From Dechloromonas denitrificans (GTDB lineage: Bacteria; Pseudomonadota; Gammaproteobacteria; Burkholderiales; Rhodocyclaceae): 64,000 bases of DNA. Every line of letters starts with the position of its first letter. Position 1 is the stretch's first letter. The DNA lies in NCBI RefSeq assembly GCF_020510685.1, contig NZ_CP075185.1, forward strand, positions 4,481,001 to 4,545,000, written 5' to 3'. Below, piece by piece: positions 29,638 through 37,911 of this stretch. Position numbers and translations under genes: made by a program. The notes below the pieces were generated by a model. The model saw nothing but the letters and a program-made list of their open reading frames with translations, searched no databases and was not told where the DNA came from.

Positions 29638-30553
29638 TTTCGCCGCCGCCCTTGCTCGCCAGATGGTCGAACAGGGCGGCCGCCGCCGGGCCGAGCGCGG
29701 CCCGTGAACGAACGCATAGCTGCAGGTCGCGCGGCGCCCAGGCGTCGGTGATCTGCACCGTCCGCAGGCTGGCCGGCCGGGCGCTCAAGTCGCCCGCGGG
29801 AACGGCCGAGTGCGGCACCATGCCGATCCCGACGCCGGCCGCGACCATTCGGCACACCGCATTGAAGCTGCGCACCTGGATCCGCACATCGAGCCGCCCG
29901 CCAAGCTGGGCGGCGGCATTCATCATGAAGGTGTGAATGGCGCTGCCGGCATGCAGGCCGACGAAGGGTTCGGCCAGCACTTCGGCAAAAGCCACCGCGT
30001 CGCGCCCGGCCAGCGGATGCCCGGCCGGAACGATGAGGACCAGCCGGTCGCGCCGGTAGGGATGGGTTTCCAGCCCGGCCAGCCCGGGTTCGGCGGCGAC
30101 CACGCCGATTTCCACCTGGCCGGCCGCCACTGCCTGGATGATCGCCGGACTCGGCTGCTCCTCAAGACTGACCCGGATGCGCGGATGGTCGCGCAGGAAA
30201 TCGCCGAGATCTTCCGGCAGAAAACAGTTGATCGCATTGGTGTTGGCGAACACCGTGACCTGGCTGACCACGCCGCTGGCGTAAGGAGCGAGGTCGGCGT
30301 GCATCTGTTCGAGCTGGGCGAACACCTGCCGGGCATGGCGCAGCAGCGATTCGCCGGCCGTCGTCGGGGTCAGGCCGCGGGCATGGCGGACGAACAACGC
30401 CACGCCGAGCGCCGCTTCCAGCTGGCTCAAACGATGGCTAGCCGAAGATGGCGCCAGATGGATCTGCGCCGCGCCGCGGGTCAGGCTGCCGCTGTCGGCG
30501 ATCGCCGCGACCAGCCGCAAATCGGGAAGATCGTAGACCATGGTTTCGTCCAT
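29621..30553 (-). CDS. LysR-family transcriptional regulator
   Basis: Regulator of 310 residues. The helix-turn-helix reads SLTRGAAQIHLAPSSASHRLSQLEAALG, and the substrate-binding domain begins near residue 93 (VSQVTVFANTNAINCFLPEDL). The Met at 30541 is an alternative start. It is divergent from an EamA exporter gene 198 bases away, a common arrangement in which the LysR protein controls the transporter. Confidence 0.91.
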   Translation of the reverse strand: MDETMVYDLPDLRLVAAIADSGSLTRGAAQIHLAPSSASHRLSQLEAALGVALFVRHARGLTPTTAGESLLRHARQVFAQLEQMHADLAPYASGVVSQVTVFANTNAINCFLPEDLGDFLRDHPRIRVSLEEQPSPAIIQAVAAGQVEIGVVAAEPGLAGLETHPYRRDRLVLIVPAGHPLAGRDAVAFAEVLAEPFVGLHAGSAIHTFMMNAAAQLGGRLDVRIQVRSFNAVCRMVAAGVGIGMVPHSAVPAGDLSARPASLRTVQITDAWAPRDLQLCVRSRAALGPAAAALFDHLASKGGGEITTDA

Positions 30554-30751
30554 AACGAATGCTGGCTTTCAATAATACCAATTGCCAAGCCTTCCGGCGG
30601 CGTATTCAATGGCAGCCAAGGCATCAGCACTCGGCCTTGCCGACGGATGGCAGCGGTTGATCGGCAACCAGCCTCAACCGGAAAACGTTTCGCAAAATCG
30701 AACGCTGCCAGCCGAACCCAAAGTCATTTTCATCAAGATAGTTTTGAACCC

Positions 30752-31687
30752 ATGAACCGCTCGCCCCTGACGACGACCGAAAACCGTAACTACCGCCTCG
30801 GCTTCTGGCTCGCCATCGGCGCGGCCTTCGGTTTCTCGGCCAAGGCCATCTTCGTCAAGCTGGCCTACCTGGTTCCGCCGGCGGTCGACGGCCTGACCCA
30901 TGTCGATGCCATTACCCTGCTCGCCCTGCGCATGGCTTTTGCCGCCCCGGCCTTCGGCATTGCGGCGCTGCAAACGAAGAGCGCGGGCGCGCTGAGCGGC
31001 CGCCAGTGGGCGGCACTGATCGTCGTCGGGCTGGCCGGCTACTACGGCGCCAGCCTTTTCGACTTCTGGGGCCTGATGTTCATTTCGGCCGGCCTTGAGC
31101 GGCTGATCCTGTTTACCTACCCGACCCTGACCGTGCTGCTCGGCGTGGTGTTTTTTGCCAAACGGCTGACCGGGCGCGAAATTCTCGCGCTGGTTCTGAC
31201 CTACGCCGGGATTGCCGCCGCTTTCGCCCACGACCTCAACCTGGCGGCCGATACCCGCACGGTGTGGACGGGGGCGGCCCTGGTTTTCGCCTCGAGCCTG
31301 TCCTACGCCGTCTATCTGTCAGGCGGCGGGCAGCTGATCGCCCGTCTCGGTAGCGGCCGGTTCACCGCGCTGGCCATGGCCGTCGCCACCGCCGCGACCT
31401 TTCTGCATTACCTGGTGGCCCGGCCGTGGGACGAAGTCTTTCGCCAGCCCTGGCCGATCTATGCGCTGGCCGCCGGCATGGCGCTGATCTCGACGGTCAT
31501 TCCGGTATTCATGCAATCGGCCGCGATCAAGGCGATCGGCGCCGGCCGCGCCTCGATGGTCGGCATGATCGGTCCGCTCGCCACCATCCTGCTCGGCTGG
31601 CTGTTGCTCGATGAAAGCGTTTCCGTCTGGCAGCTCGGCGGCTCGGCTTTCGTCATCCTCGGCGTCCTGCTCGTCGTCCGGCGCTAA
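30752..31687 (+). CDS. EamA/DMT superfamily transporter
   Basis: Inner-membrane protein of 311 residues with ten helices in two EamA repeats (WLAIGAAFGFSAKAIFVKLAYLV; VFASSLSYAVYLSGGGQLI; GPLATILLGWLLLDESVSVWQLGGSAFVILGVLLV). I chose ATG 30752 because it begins just before the first helix. The longer open frame upstream runs through the LysR gene antisense and the intergenic region. It is probably regulated by the divergent LysR protein. The substrate is unknown. Confidence 0.88.
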   Translation: MNRSPLTTTENRNYRLGFWLAIGAAFGFSAKAIFVKLAYLVPPAVDGLTHVDAITLLALRMAFAAPAFGIAALQTKSAGALSGRQWAALIVVGLAGYYGASLFDFWGLMFISAGLERLILFTYPTLTVLLGVVFFAKRLTGREILALVLTYAGIAAAFAHDLNLAADTRTVWTGAALVFASSLSYAVYLSGGGQLIARLGSGRFTALAMAVATAATFLHYLVARPWDEVFRQPWPIYALAAGMALISTVIPVFMQSAAIKAIGAGRASMVGMIGPLATILLGWLLLDESVSVWQLGGSAFVILGVLLVVRR

Positions 31688-31761
31688 ACGGTAGGGCCGG
31701 CGGCCGGATCATCGGCCGCGCACCACGATATCGCCGGCGGCTTCGGGTTAGAATCCGGCGC

Positions 31762-32151
31762 ATGATCGGAATCCTATTAATCACCCATGGCAGCTACGGC
31801 GAGGCGCTGGTGCAGAACGCCTGCCATGTGCTGAACAAGCGCCCGGCACAGCTGATGCAGCTTGGCGTGGCACCGCAGGACGACCCGCTCGACCTGTTGC
31901 CGCTCGCCCGCCAGATGCTGGCCCAGGTCGATAACGGCAAAGGGGCGCTGGTCCTCACCGACATCTTCGGCGCCAGCCCGGCCAATCTCGCCCTCAAACT
32001 GCTCGAACCCGGCCATATCGAAGGCCTCACCGGCGTCAATCTGCCGATGCTCGTACGCGCCCTGACGTATCGCGAAAAGGGTATGGAAATCCTGCTGCAG
32101 CGAGCCAGGGATGGCGCCCGCGACGGCATTTTCAACATGCTGGAACATTGA
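31762..32151 (+). CDS. PTS EIIA component, mannose family (regulatory)
   Basis: A 129-residue EIIA(Man)-type domain. The phosphorylatable His lies in GILLITHGSYGEAL (His9) near the N-terminus, followed by the family stretch GALVLTDIFGASPANLAL. No EIIB or EIIC genes are present, so it is unlikely to support sugar transport. In betaproteobacteria this EIIA with HPr and EI forms a regulatory phosphorelay. HPr starts two bases after the stop. Confidence 0.93.
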   Translation: MIGILLITHGSYGEALVQNACHVLNKRPAQLMQLGVAPQDDPLDLLPLARQMLAQVDNGKGALVLTDIFGASPANLALKLLEPGHIEGLTGVNLPMLVRALTYREKGMEILLQRARDGARDGIFNMLEH

Positions 32152-32153
32152 CC

Positions 32154-32423
32154 ATGCTGACCAGAGACACTGAAATCATCAACAAACTGGGCCTGCATGC
32201 GCGGGCCTCCGCCAAGCTGACCCAGCTCGCCGGAAAATACAAATCCGAAATCTGGATGTCCAAGGGCGCCCGCCGCATCAACGCCAAGAGCATCATGGGC
32301 GTGATGATGCTGGCGGCCGGCAAGGGCGCCACGGTCAGCATCGAAACCGACGGGGCCGACGAAGCGGAGGCGATGGATGCGCTGCTCGCCTTGATTGCCG
32401 ACTACTTCGGCGAAGGGGAGTAA
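32154..32423 (+). CDS. ptsH: Phosphocarrier protein HPr
   Basis: An 89-residue HPr with the active-site His in NKLGLHARASAKL (His15 region) and the regulatory Ser in INAKSIMGVMML. The Ser suggests possible control by an HPr kinase encoded elsewhere. I set the start at ATG 32154; an in-frame TTG two codons upstream is less likely. It sits between EIIA and EI in a tight operon. Confidence 0.95.
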   Translation: MLTRDTEIINKLGLHARASAKLTQLAGKYKSEIWMSKGARRINAKSIMGVMMLAAGKGATVSIETDGADEAEAMDALLALIADYFGEGE

Positions 32424-32429
32424 ACCACC

Positions 32430-34172
32430 ATGAGCTTCGCCCTGCACGGTCTCGGCGTCTCCGGCGGCATCGCCATCGGGCGGGCCTTGCTGATGTCGCA
32501 CGCGACGCTCGAGGTTTCGCACCTGACCGTCGCACCGCGCATGGTCGACAAGGAAATCGCCCGCTTCGAGGCCGCCGTCAAGGCGGTCAAGGATGAACTG
32601 GAGGCGATGAAGGGCACGACCGAGCATGCGCCGGCCGAGCTTGCCGCCTTCATCGACATCCACACCATGTTCCTCGAAGATCCGGAACTGGTGGACAAGC
32701 CGCGCGAGATCATCCGCGAACGACGCTGCAATGCCGAATGGGCGCTGGTCCAGCAGATGGAACACCTGGTCCGCCAGTTCGAACAATTCGACGACCCCTA
32801 CCTGCGCGAACGCAAGCTCGATGTCCGTCAGGTCGTCGAGCGCGTCATCAAGGAGCTGCTCGGCCACCCCAGCCGCGCCGTGATGAAAGCCGGCAAGGGC
32901 CTCAAGGAAGAAACGCTGATCGTCGTCGCCCACGACCTGTCGCCGGCCGACGTCATCACCTTCAAGGAACACCGCTTCGCCTCCTTCATCACCGACGTCG
33001 GCGGCGCCACCTCGCACACGGCGATTCTCGCCCGCAGCATGGCGATCCCGTCGGTAGTCGGGATGGAGAATGCCCGCTCGCTGATTCGCGATGGCGAACA
33101 GCTGATCGTCGACGGCCAGCGGGGCGTCGTCATCGTCAATCCGGACCCGCGCGTGCTCGAGGAATACCAGCTGCGCAAGAACCAGATCGAGCTGGAAGAA
33201 TCGAAGCTGAAGCGCTTGAAGACGGCAAAATCGCAGACGATCGACGGCGTTGAAGTGCACTTGTACGCCAACATCGAACTGCCCGGCGACATCCCGGAAG
33301 CCCTGGAGGGCGGCGCCGAAGGCATCGGCCTGTTCCGCACCGAGTTCCTCTTCCTCGACCGCGGCGACATGCCCGACGAACAGGAGCAGTACGAGGCCTA
33401 CCGCAAAGTGGTCAAGGGCATGGCCGGCCGGCCGGTCACCATCCGCACCTTCGACCTCGGCAACGACAAGGATCTGCGCCCGGACTCCAGTTTCGGCGAC
33501 CGGGTCAAGACCAACCCGGCGCTCGGCCGCCGCGCCATCCGGCTATCGCTGGCCGAACCGCAGATGTTCCAGACCCAGTTGCGCGCCATCCTGCGCGCCT
33601 CGAAACACGGGCCGATCAAGTTACTGATTCCGATGCTCGCCCACGCCCACGAAATCGACCAGACGCTGGCCGCGCTGGAACAGGCGAAATCGAGCCTGCG
33701 CGGCGAGAAGATCAGCTTCGACGAAAACATCGAGGTCGGCGGCATGATCGAAATTCCGGCGGCCGCGCTGGCCATCGGCCTCTTCCTGCGCCGGCTGAAT
33801 TTCCTGTCGATCGGCACCAACGACCTGATCCAGTACACGCTGGCCATCGATCGCTCCGACGAGCAGGTCGCCGCACTCTACGACCCGCTGCACCCGGCCG
33901 TCCTGATGCTGCTGGCGCACACCATGGCGAGCGCCGAAAAGGTCGGCATCCCGGTTTCGGTCTGCGGTGAAATGGCCGGCGATCCGAAGCTGACCCGACT
34001 CTTCCTCGGCATGGGTCTGCGCATCTTCTCGATGCACCCGTCGCAGATCCTCAAGGTGAAGAACCGTGTCCTGAAGGCCGATGTCAGCGAACTCGCCCCC
34101 AACGTCCGGCGCATGCTGCGCCTCGAAGAACCGGGCAAGCTGCGCGAAGCGCTGGAAAAACTGAACGCCTGA
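32430..34172 (+). CDS. ptsI: Phosphoenolpyruvate-protein phosphotransferase, enzyme I
   Basis: Enzyme I of 580 residues. The phospho-His loop GGATSHTAILARSMAIPSVVG, the PEP-binding GIGLFRTEFLF and EIGGMIEIPAAAL-type segment, and the dimer-domain FFSIGTNDLIQYT-like sequence (LSIGTNDLIQYTLAIDR) are all present. It moves phosphate from PEP to HPr. Together with EIIA(Man) and HPr it makes a complete three-protein relay with no sugar permease. Confidence 0.96.
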   Translation: MSFALHGLGVSGGIAIGRALLMSHATLEVSHLTVAPRMVDKEIARFEAAVKAVKDELEAMKGTTEHAPAELAAFIDIHTMFLEDPELVDKPREIIRERRCNAEWALVQQMEHLVRQFEQFDDPYLRERKLDVRQVVERVIKELLGHPSRAVMKAGKGLKEETLIVVAHDLSPADVITFKEHRFASFITDVGGATSHTAILARSMAIPSVVGMENARSLIRDGEQLIVDGQRGVVIVNPDPRVLEEYQLRKNQIELEESKLKRLKTAKSQTIDGVEVHLYANIELPGDIPEALEGGAEGIGLFRTEFLFLDRGDMPDEQEQYEAYRKVVKGMAGRPVTIRTFDLGNDKDLRPDSSFGDRVKTNPALGRRAIRLSLAEPQMFQTQLRAILRASKHGPIKLLIPMLAHAHEIDQTLAALEQAKSSLRGEKISFDENIEVGGMIEIPAAALAIGLFLRRLNFLSIGTNDLIQYTLAIDRSDEQVAALYDPLHPAVLMLLAHTMASAEKVGIPVSVCGEMAGDPKLTRLFLGMGLRIFSMHPSQILKVKNRVLKADVSELAPNVRRMLRLEEPGKLREALEKLNA

Positions 34173-34178
34173 TTCAAG

Positions 34179-34239
34179 GCCAGCCCCGGCGGGGCTGGCT
34201 CCCGGCCTCGCCGGGTATTGGCCCGGCCGTAGCCGGGCC
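34179..34239. terminator. Three consecutive hairpins between convergent genes
   Basis: Three perfect stem-loops follow ptsI: GCCAGCCCC/GGGGCTGGC (34179-34199), CCCGGC/GCCGGG (34201-34215) and GGCCCGGC/GCCGGGCC (34220-34239). They fill the gap before the convergent Sel1 gene. None has a strong T-tract, but together they would stop or stabilise transcripts from both sides. Confidence 0.7.
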
Positions 34240-34249
34240 GCGGAAAAAC

Positions 34250-34837
34250 TCAGCGCAGGCTGGTCTGGCTAGCCAAGGCAACCGTCGCCGTCGGCCGCTC
34301 GTCGCTGATCCCGGCTCGCCGTTTGAGATCGGCCAGCACCTGGGCCGAACCGTTCCGCGCTGCCGCCACCTGCTCCCGACGGTCGCGCTCTTCGATCAGG
34401 GCGAGCGCCTGCTGGCGCCAGGCGACCATCTGCGGTTGGTGCTCATGGTGCAGATGATGCCGGCGATTCATCGTGAACCAGCGATGCGCTTCCTCCTGAT
34501 CGGCGGCAACGCCCTGACCGACCTGGTACATCAGGCCGATCTGGAACTGCGATGCCTTGTCGCCCCGCTCGGCGGCCACGCGGTACCAGCGCAAGGCCTC
34601 GGCATAGTCGGTCGGCACGCCGTCGCCGTGCTGGTGAATCACCGCCAGGTTATAGGCGGCATCGACATTTCCCTGTTCGGCCCAGGCTTTCCAGATCGCC
34701 ACCGCGGGCACCGTCTCGCCCCCCTTGTGCAGTTTTGCCGCCTGCCGCAGATCGGCGTCGACATTTCCCGCATGGGCGGCGAGACAGGTCAGGGAACAAA
34801 CGACAGCGAGACAAAAACGGGCAAGGAGCGAGGTCAT
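34250..34837 (-). CDS. Secreted Sel1-repeat protein
   Basis: Protein of 195 residues with a signal peptide (FCLAVVCSLTCLAAHA) and Sel1-like TPR repeats: VDAAYNLAVIHQHGDGVPTDYAEALRWYRVAAERGDKASQFQIGLMYQVGQGVAADQEEAHRWF. The C-terminal part has a His-rich patch (RRHHLHHEH). Sel1 proteins usually mediate protein-protein contacts in the envelope. The partner is unknown. Confidence 0.85.
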   Translation of the reverse strand: MTSLLARFCLAVVCSLTCLAAHAGNVDADLRQAAKLHKGGETVPAVAIWKAWAEQGNVDAAYNLAVIHQHGDGVPTDYAEALRWYRVAAERGDKASQFQIGLMYQVGQGVAADQEEAHRWFTMNRRHHLHHEHQPQMVAWRQQALALIEERDRREQVAAARNGSAQVLADLKRRAGISDERPTATVALASQTSLR

Positions 34838-34912
34838 TGGGCGAACTTCCTGAACGTTGCAGCGGTGGAATTGGGAGGAAACATGCTAGACCGCGACCCC
34901 GCCCTTTGGAAC

Positions 34913-34942
34913 TAGGCAAATTGCCGCGCGACAATTTGCCGC
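34913..34942. promoter_or_regulatory. Tandem Fnr-like palindromes upstream of the copper receptor gene
   Basis: GCGACAATTTGCCGC at 34928-34942 is a 15-base palindrome with one mismatched pair. Immediately before it, 34915-34925 is the perfect palindrome GGCAAATTGCC, which matches the same consensus at 13 of 15 positions. Their centres (34920 and 34935) are 15 bases apart. An exact copy of the main site, within an 18-base identity, lies upstream of the second TonB receptor. The TTG half-sites suit a Crp/Fnr-family protein, one of which is encoded between the receptors. Confidence 0.7.
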
Positions 34943-35011
34943 ATTCCCGCCCTGCCCTTACTCCCGGACAATCTGACCCCGCTTAAATACCAATAATTCA
35001 GGGAGAACTTC

Positions 35012-37225
35012 ATGGGGAACCGTATTCGTCCGCTGACCGCCGCAATGGCTGTCGCCTTTTCGACAACTGCCGTCTGGCAAAGCGCCGCGGCGCAGAGCGC
35101 GACGGTTCTCGACGATGTCGTCGTCAGCGCGAGCAAGATCCGCGAACTACCCACGGCCGACGCCATCAACAACCGGCAAATTGCGCCGCAGCGGCCGGCG
35201 ACGAGCGATACGGCCAGCCTGCTGAAGGACATTCCCGGCGTCAGCATCCATGGCGCCGGCGGCGTTTCCGGACTGCCGGCGATCCACGGCCTGGCCGATG
35301 ACCGTCTGCGCATCAAGGTCGATGGCATGGATCTGATCTCGGCCTGCGCCAATCACATGAACCCGGCGCTGTCCTACATCGATCCGAGCAATGTCGACAG
35401 CCTCAAGGTATACGCCGGCATCACTCCGGTCAGCGTCGGCGGCGACAGCATCGGCGGGGCGATCATCGTCAATTCGCCAGCCCCGCGCTTCGCCAAGGCC
35501 GGCGAGGGACTGCTGACCGGCGGCGAGCTGGGCAGTTTCTATCGCTCGAACGGCGATGCCTGGGGCGTCAATGCCTCGGCCACCATTGCCACGGAAAATC
35601 TCAGCATCCGCTACAGCGCCTCGACCGCCCAATCCGACAACTACAAGTCGGCCAAGGAGTTCAAGCCGGGCGTTCTGGCGACCGGCACGAGCAAAGGATC
35701 GCGCTGGATTGCCGGCGACGAGGTGGCCTCGACGGCCTACAAGACCCAAAACCAACAGCTGGGCGTCGCTTACCGGCTCGACAACCACCTGTTCGATCTG
35801 AAACTCGGCTACCAGCACATCCCTTACCAGGGATTCCCGAACCAGCACATGGACATGACCGACAACAAGAGCACCCAGGTCAATCTCGGCTATACCGGAC
35901 AATATGCCTGGGGCACGCTTGAATCGCGCGTCTATCACGAACGAACCCGGCACAAGATGGATTTTGCCGAGGACAAATATTTCTACACCCTGGGCATGCC
36001 GATGAATACCGAGGGCAAGAATACGGGGGCCCTGGTCAAGGCCGAGATCAACCTTTCCGAGCGCGACCTGCTGCGGGTCGGCAGCGAATACCAGCGCTAC
36101 CGCCTGGACGACTGGTGGCCGCCGGTCGGCACCGGCGGCATGTCCCCGAACACCTTCGTCAATATCAACAACGGCCAGCGCGACCGCTTCGACCTCTTTG
36201 GCGAATGGGAAGGCCGCTGGACGCCGCAATGGATGACGCTGATCGGCGTACGCGGCAGCCAGGTCACCATGGACGCCGGTCGGGTCGCCGGCTACAAGAC
36301 GACCTACGACACCAGTACGCCCCCCTACAACGCCAATACCTTCAACAATCGGGACCGCTCGCGCACCGATCACAACCTGGACCTGACGCTGCTCGCGCGC
36401 TACACGCCGGATGCCAGCCAGACCTATGAGGGCGGCTATTCCCGCAAGACCCGCTCGCCGAGTCTCTACGAACGCTATACGTGGTCGGGCAACGGCATGG
36501 GGATGACCATGAACAACTGGGTCAACGACGGCAACGGCTATGTCGGCAACGTCGACCTCAAACCGGAAGTGGCGCACACCGTCAGCGTCAGTGCCGACTG
36601 GCACGATGCCGCCCGGACCAACTGGGGCGTCAAGCTGACGCCCTATTACAGCCTGGTCGACAACTACATCGATGCCACCCAGGCCATCGGCAAAACCTGG
36701 GTCGCCGGCCAGTTCAACTACCTGACCCTGGCCAACCAGGATGCCCGCCTGTACGGCCTCGACCTCTCCGGCTTTGCAGCGCTCGGCAGGATCGATGGGC
36801 TTGGCGGCTTCACGGCGCGCGGCGTCATCGGCTATACGCACGGCAAGAACCGCAGTACCGGCAACAATCTCTACAACATCATGCCGCTCAATGCCCGCCT
36901 GGCTCTCGACCATCGCCTCGGCAACTGGACCAACACCATCGAGGAGGTGCTGGTCAGCGCCAAGGACGACGTCTCGGCAGTCCGCAACGAGATGAAGACG
37001 GCCGGCTACGGCCTGCTCAACCTGCGCAGCAGCTACGAGTGGAAGAACCTCCGCTTCGATATCGGCCTGGAAAATGCGCTGGACAAGCAATACGCGCTGC
37101 CGCTCGGCGGCGCCTACACCGGCCAGGGCCGAACCATGTCGCTGAACGGCGCCGGCGCTCCCTACGGCATCACCGTTCCCGGCATGGGACGCTCGCTCTA
37201 TGCCGGCATCAATATCAAGTTCTAG
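35012..37225 (+). CDS. oprC: TonB-dependent copper receptor, OprC/NosA family
   Basis: Outer-membrane receptor of 737 residues with a signal peptide (cleavage near AAAQS), a plug domain and a 22-strand barrel ending in Phe. The plug carries the OprC/NosA hallmark MDLISACANHMNPALSYIDP. Cys112 and Met116 form the CxxxM copper motif, and His279-Met280-Asp281-Met282 could supply the second half of the site (HxM in OprC). NosA proteins bring copper for nitrous oxide reductase in denitrifiers. AGGGAGA precedes the ATG by six bases. Two Fnr-like palindromes lie 70-100 bases upstream. Confidence 0.88.
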   Translation: MGNRIRPLTAAMAVAFSTTAVWQSAAAQSATVLDDVVVSASKIRELPTADAINNRQIAPQRPATSDTASLLKDIPGVSIHGAGGVSGLPAIHGLADDRLRIKVDGMDLISACANHMNPALSYIDPSNVDSLKVYAGITPVSVGGDSIGGAIIVNSPAPRFAKAGEGLLTGGELGSFYRSNGDAWGVNASATIATENLSIRYSASTAQSDNYKSAKEFKPGVLATGTSKGSRWIAGDEVASTAYKTQNQQLGVAYRLDNHLFDLKLGYQHIPYQGFPNQHMDMTDNKSTQVNLGYTGQYAWGTLESRVYHERTRHKMDFAEDKYFYTLGMPMNTEGKNTGALVKAEINLSERDLLRVGSEYQRYRLDDWWPPVGTGGMSPNTFVNINNGQRDRFDLFGEWEGRWTPQWMTLIGVRGSQVTMDAGRVAGYKTTYDTSTPPYNANTFNNRDRSRTDHNLDLTLLARYTPDASQTYEGGYSRKTRSPSLYERYTWSGNGMGMTMNNWVNDGNGYVGNVDLKPEVAHTVSVSADWHDAARTNWGVKLTPYYSLVDNYIDATQAIGKTWVAGQFNYLTLANQDARLYGLDLSGFAALGRIDGLGGFTARGVIGYTHGKNRSTGNNLYNIMPLNARLALDHRLGNWTNTIEEVLVSAKDDVSAVRNEMKTAGYGLLNLRSSYEWKNLRFDIGLENALDKQYALPLGGAYTGQGRTMSLNGAGAPYGITVPGMGRSLYAGINIKF

Positions 37226-37787
37226 GCGCCAGGCAGCCTTCGCCAGGTCGGCGGGAATCGGCGAGGCGATTTGCCAGGCCGGTAACGACGGCCTGGCGTG
37301 GCGCCTGCGCAGCGGCGTGGTCAGGCTCGACATGCCCGGCCCGCGAGGCGCGAGCTTTGCCAGCCTGGCCATCGCCGGCGACATTATCGGCTGCGAAACC
37401 CTGCTCTTCGGCGCCTACACCTTCAGCGCCACGGCGCTCACCCAGTGCGAACTGGCCCCCTGGCCAGAGGGAGAGTCCGCCAAGGCTGGCGAGTCGCTGC
37501 TCGCATCGCTCGCCACGGCACAACGGCGGGCCGCCGATATCGTCGCCCTGCGCGGCGGCCAGGCCACCGACCGGGTCATCGGCCTGATCCGCCTGCTGGC
37601 CGATGGCGCCGGGCGAGTCGTCCTGCCGTCCCGGCAGGATATTGCCGACATCACCGATCTGCGCTTTGAAACCATCTCGCGCATCATCAAAACCCTCGAA
37701 CGCTCGCAGCTGCTGGCCCCGGTGAAGATCGAAGGGGTCCATGCAACCCGGGGTTTTCAGCTCAATCCGGCCAGCCTGGCCTATTGA
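37200..37787 (+). CDS. Compact Crp/Fnr-family transcriptional regulator
   Basis: Protein of about 195 residues. The N-terminal half is a shortened cyclic-nucleotide-binding-type barrel (LAWRLRSGVVRLDM, IAGDIIGCETLLFGAYTFSATAL). The C-terminal half is a Crp-type winged helix with VLPSRQDIADITDLRFETISRIIKTLERSQLL. The recognition helix ETISR keeps the E..SR residues that read TTG half-sites in Fnr-class proteins. No N-terminal Cys cluster for an Fe-S centre is seen. It begins inside the end of the copper receptor gene and lies between two receptors that share an Fnr-like palindrome, so it is probably their local regulator. The exact start is uncertain. Confidence 0.85.
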   Translation: MPASISSSRRQAAFARSAGIGEAICQAGNDGLAWRLRSGVVRLDMPGPRGASFASLAIAGDIIGCETLLFGAYTFSATALTQCELAPWPEGESAKAGESLLASLATAQRRAADIVALRGGQATDRVIGLIRLLADGAGRVVLPSRQDIADITDLRFETISRIIKTLERSQLLAPVKIEGVHATRGFQLNPASLAY

Positions 37788-37806
37788 TTCGACATAAACC
37801 GCCGGG

Positions 37807-37824
37807 GCGCGACAATTTGCCGCA
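37807..37824. promoter_or_regulatory. Fnr-like palindrome upstream of the second TonB receptor gene
   Basis: The 18 bases GCGCGACAATTTGCCGCA are identical to 34926-34943 and contain the 15-base near-palindrome centred on 37816. A candidate -10 (TATCAT, 37848-37853) starts 32 bases from the centre, close to class II spacing for Crp/Fnr activators. Site and promoter lie between the regulator gene and the receptor it probably controls. Confidence 0.7.
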
Positions 37825-37855
37825 CCCCGGGCGCCGGCAACGGCCCGTATCATCC

Positions 37856-37906
37856 AATCCTAAATATATGTTTATTAAGTATTTTTGACACAAATCAATT
37901 AGGATT
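37856..37906 (+). promoter_or_regulatory. Inverted repeat that could mask the receptor ribosome-binding site
   Basis: AATCCTAA (37856-37863) and TTAGGATT (37899-37906) are perfect 8-base inverted repeats around an A/T-rich 35-base loop. The right arm contains the AGGA Shine-Dalgarno sequence for the following receptor start at 37912. Pairing would close the ribosome-binding site. Whether this is regulatory is inference. Confidence 0.45.
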
Positions 37907-37911
37907 TCATG

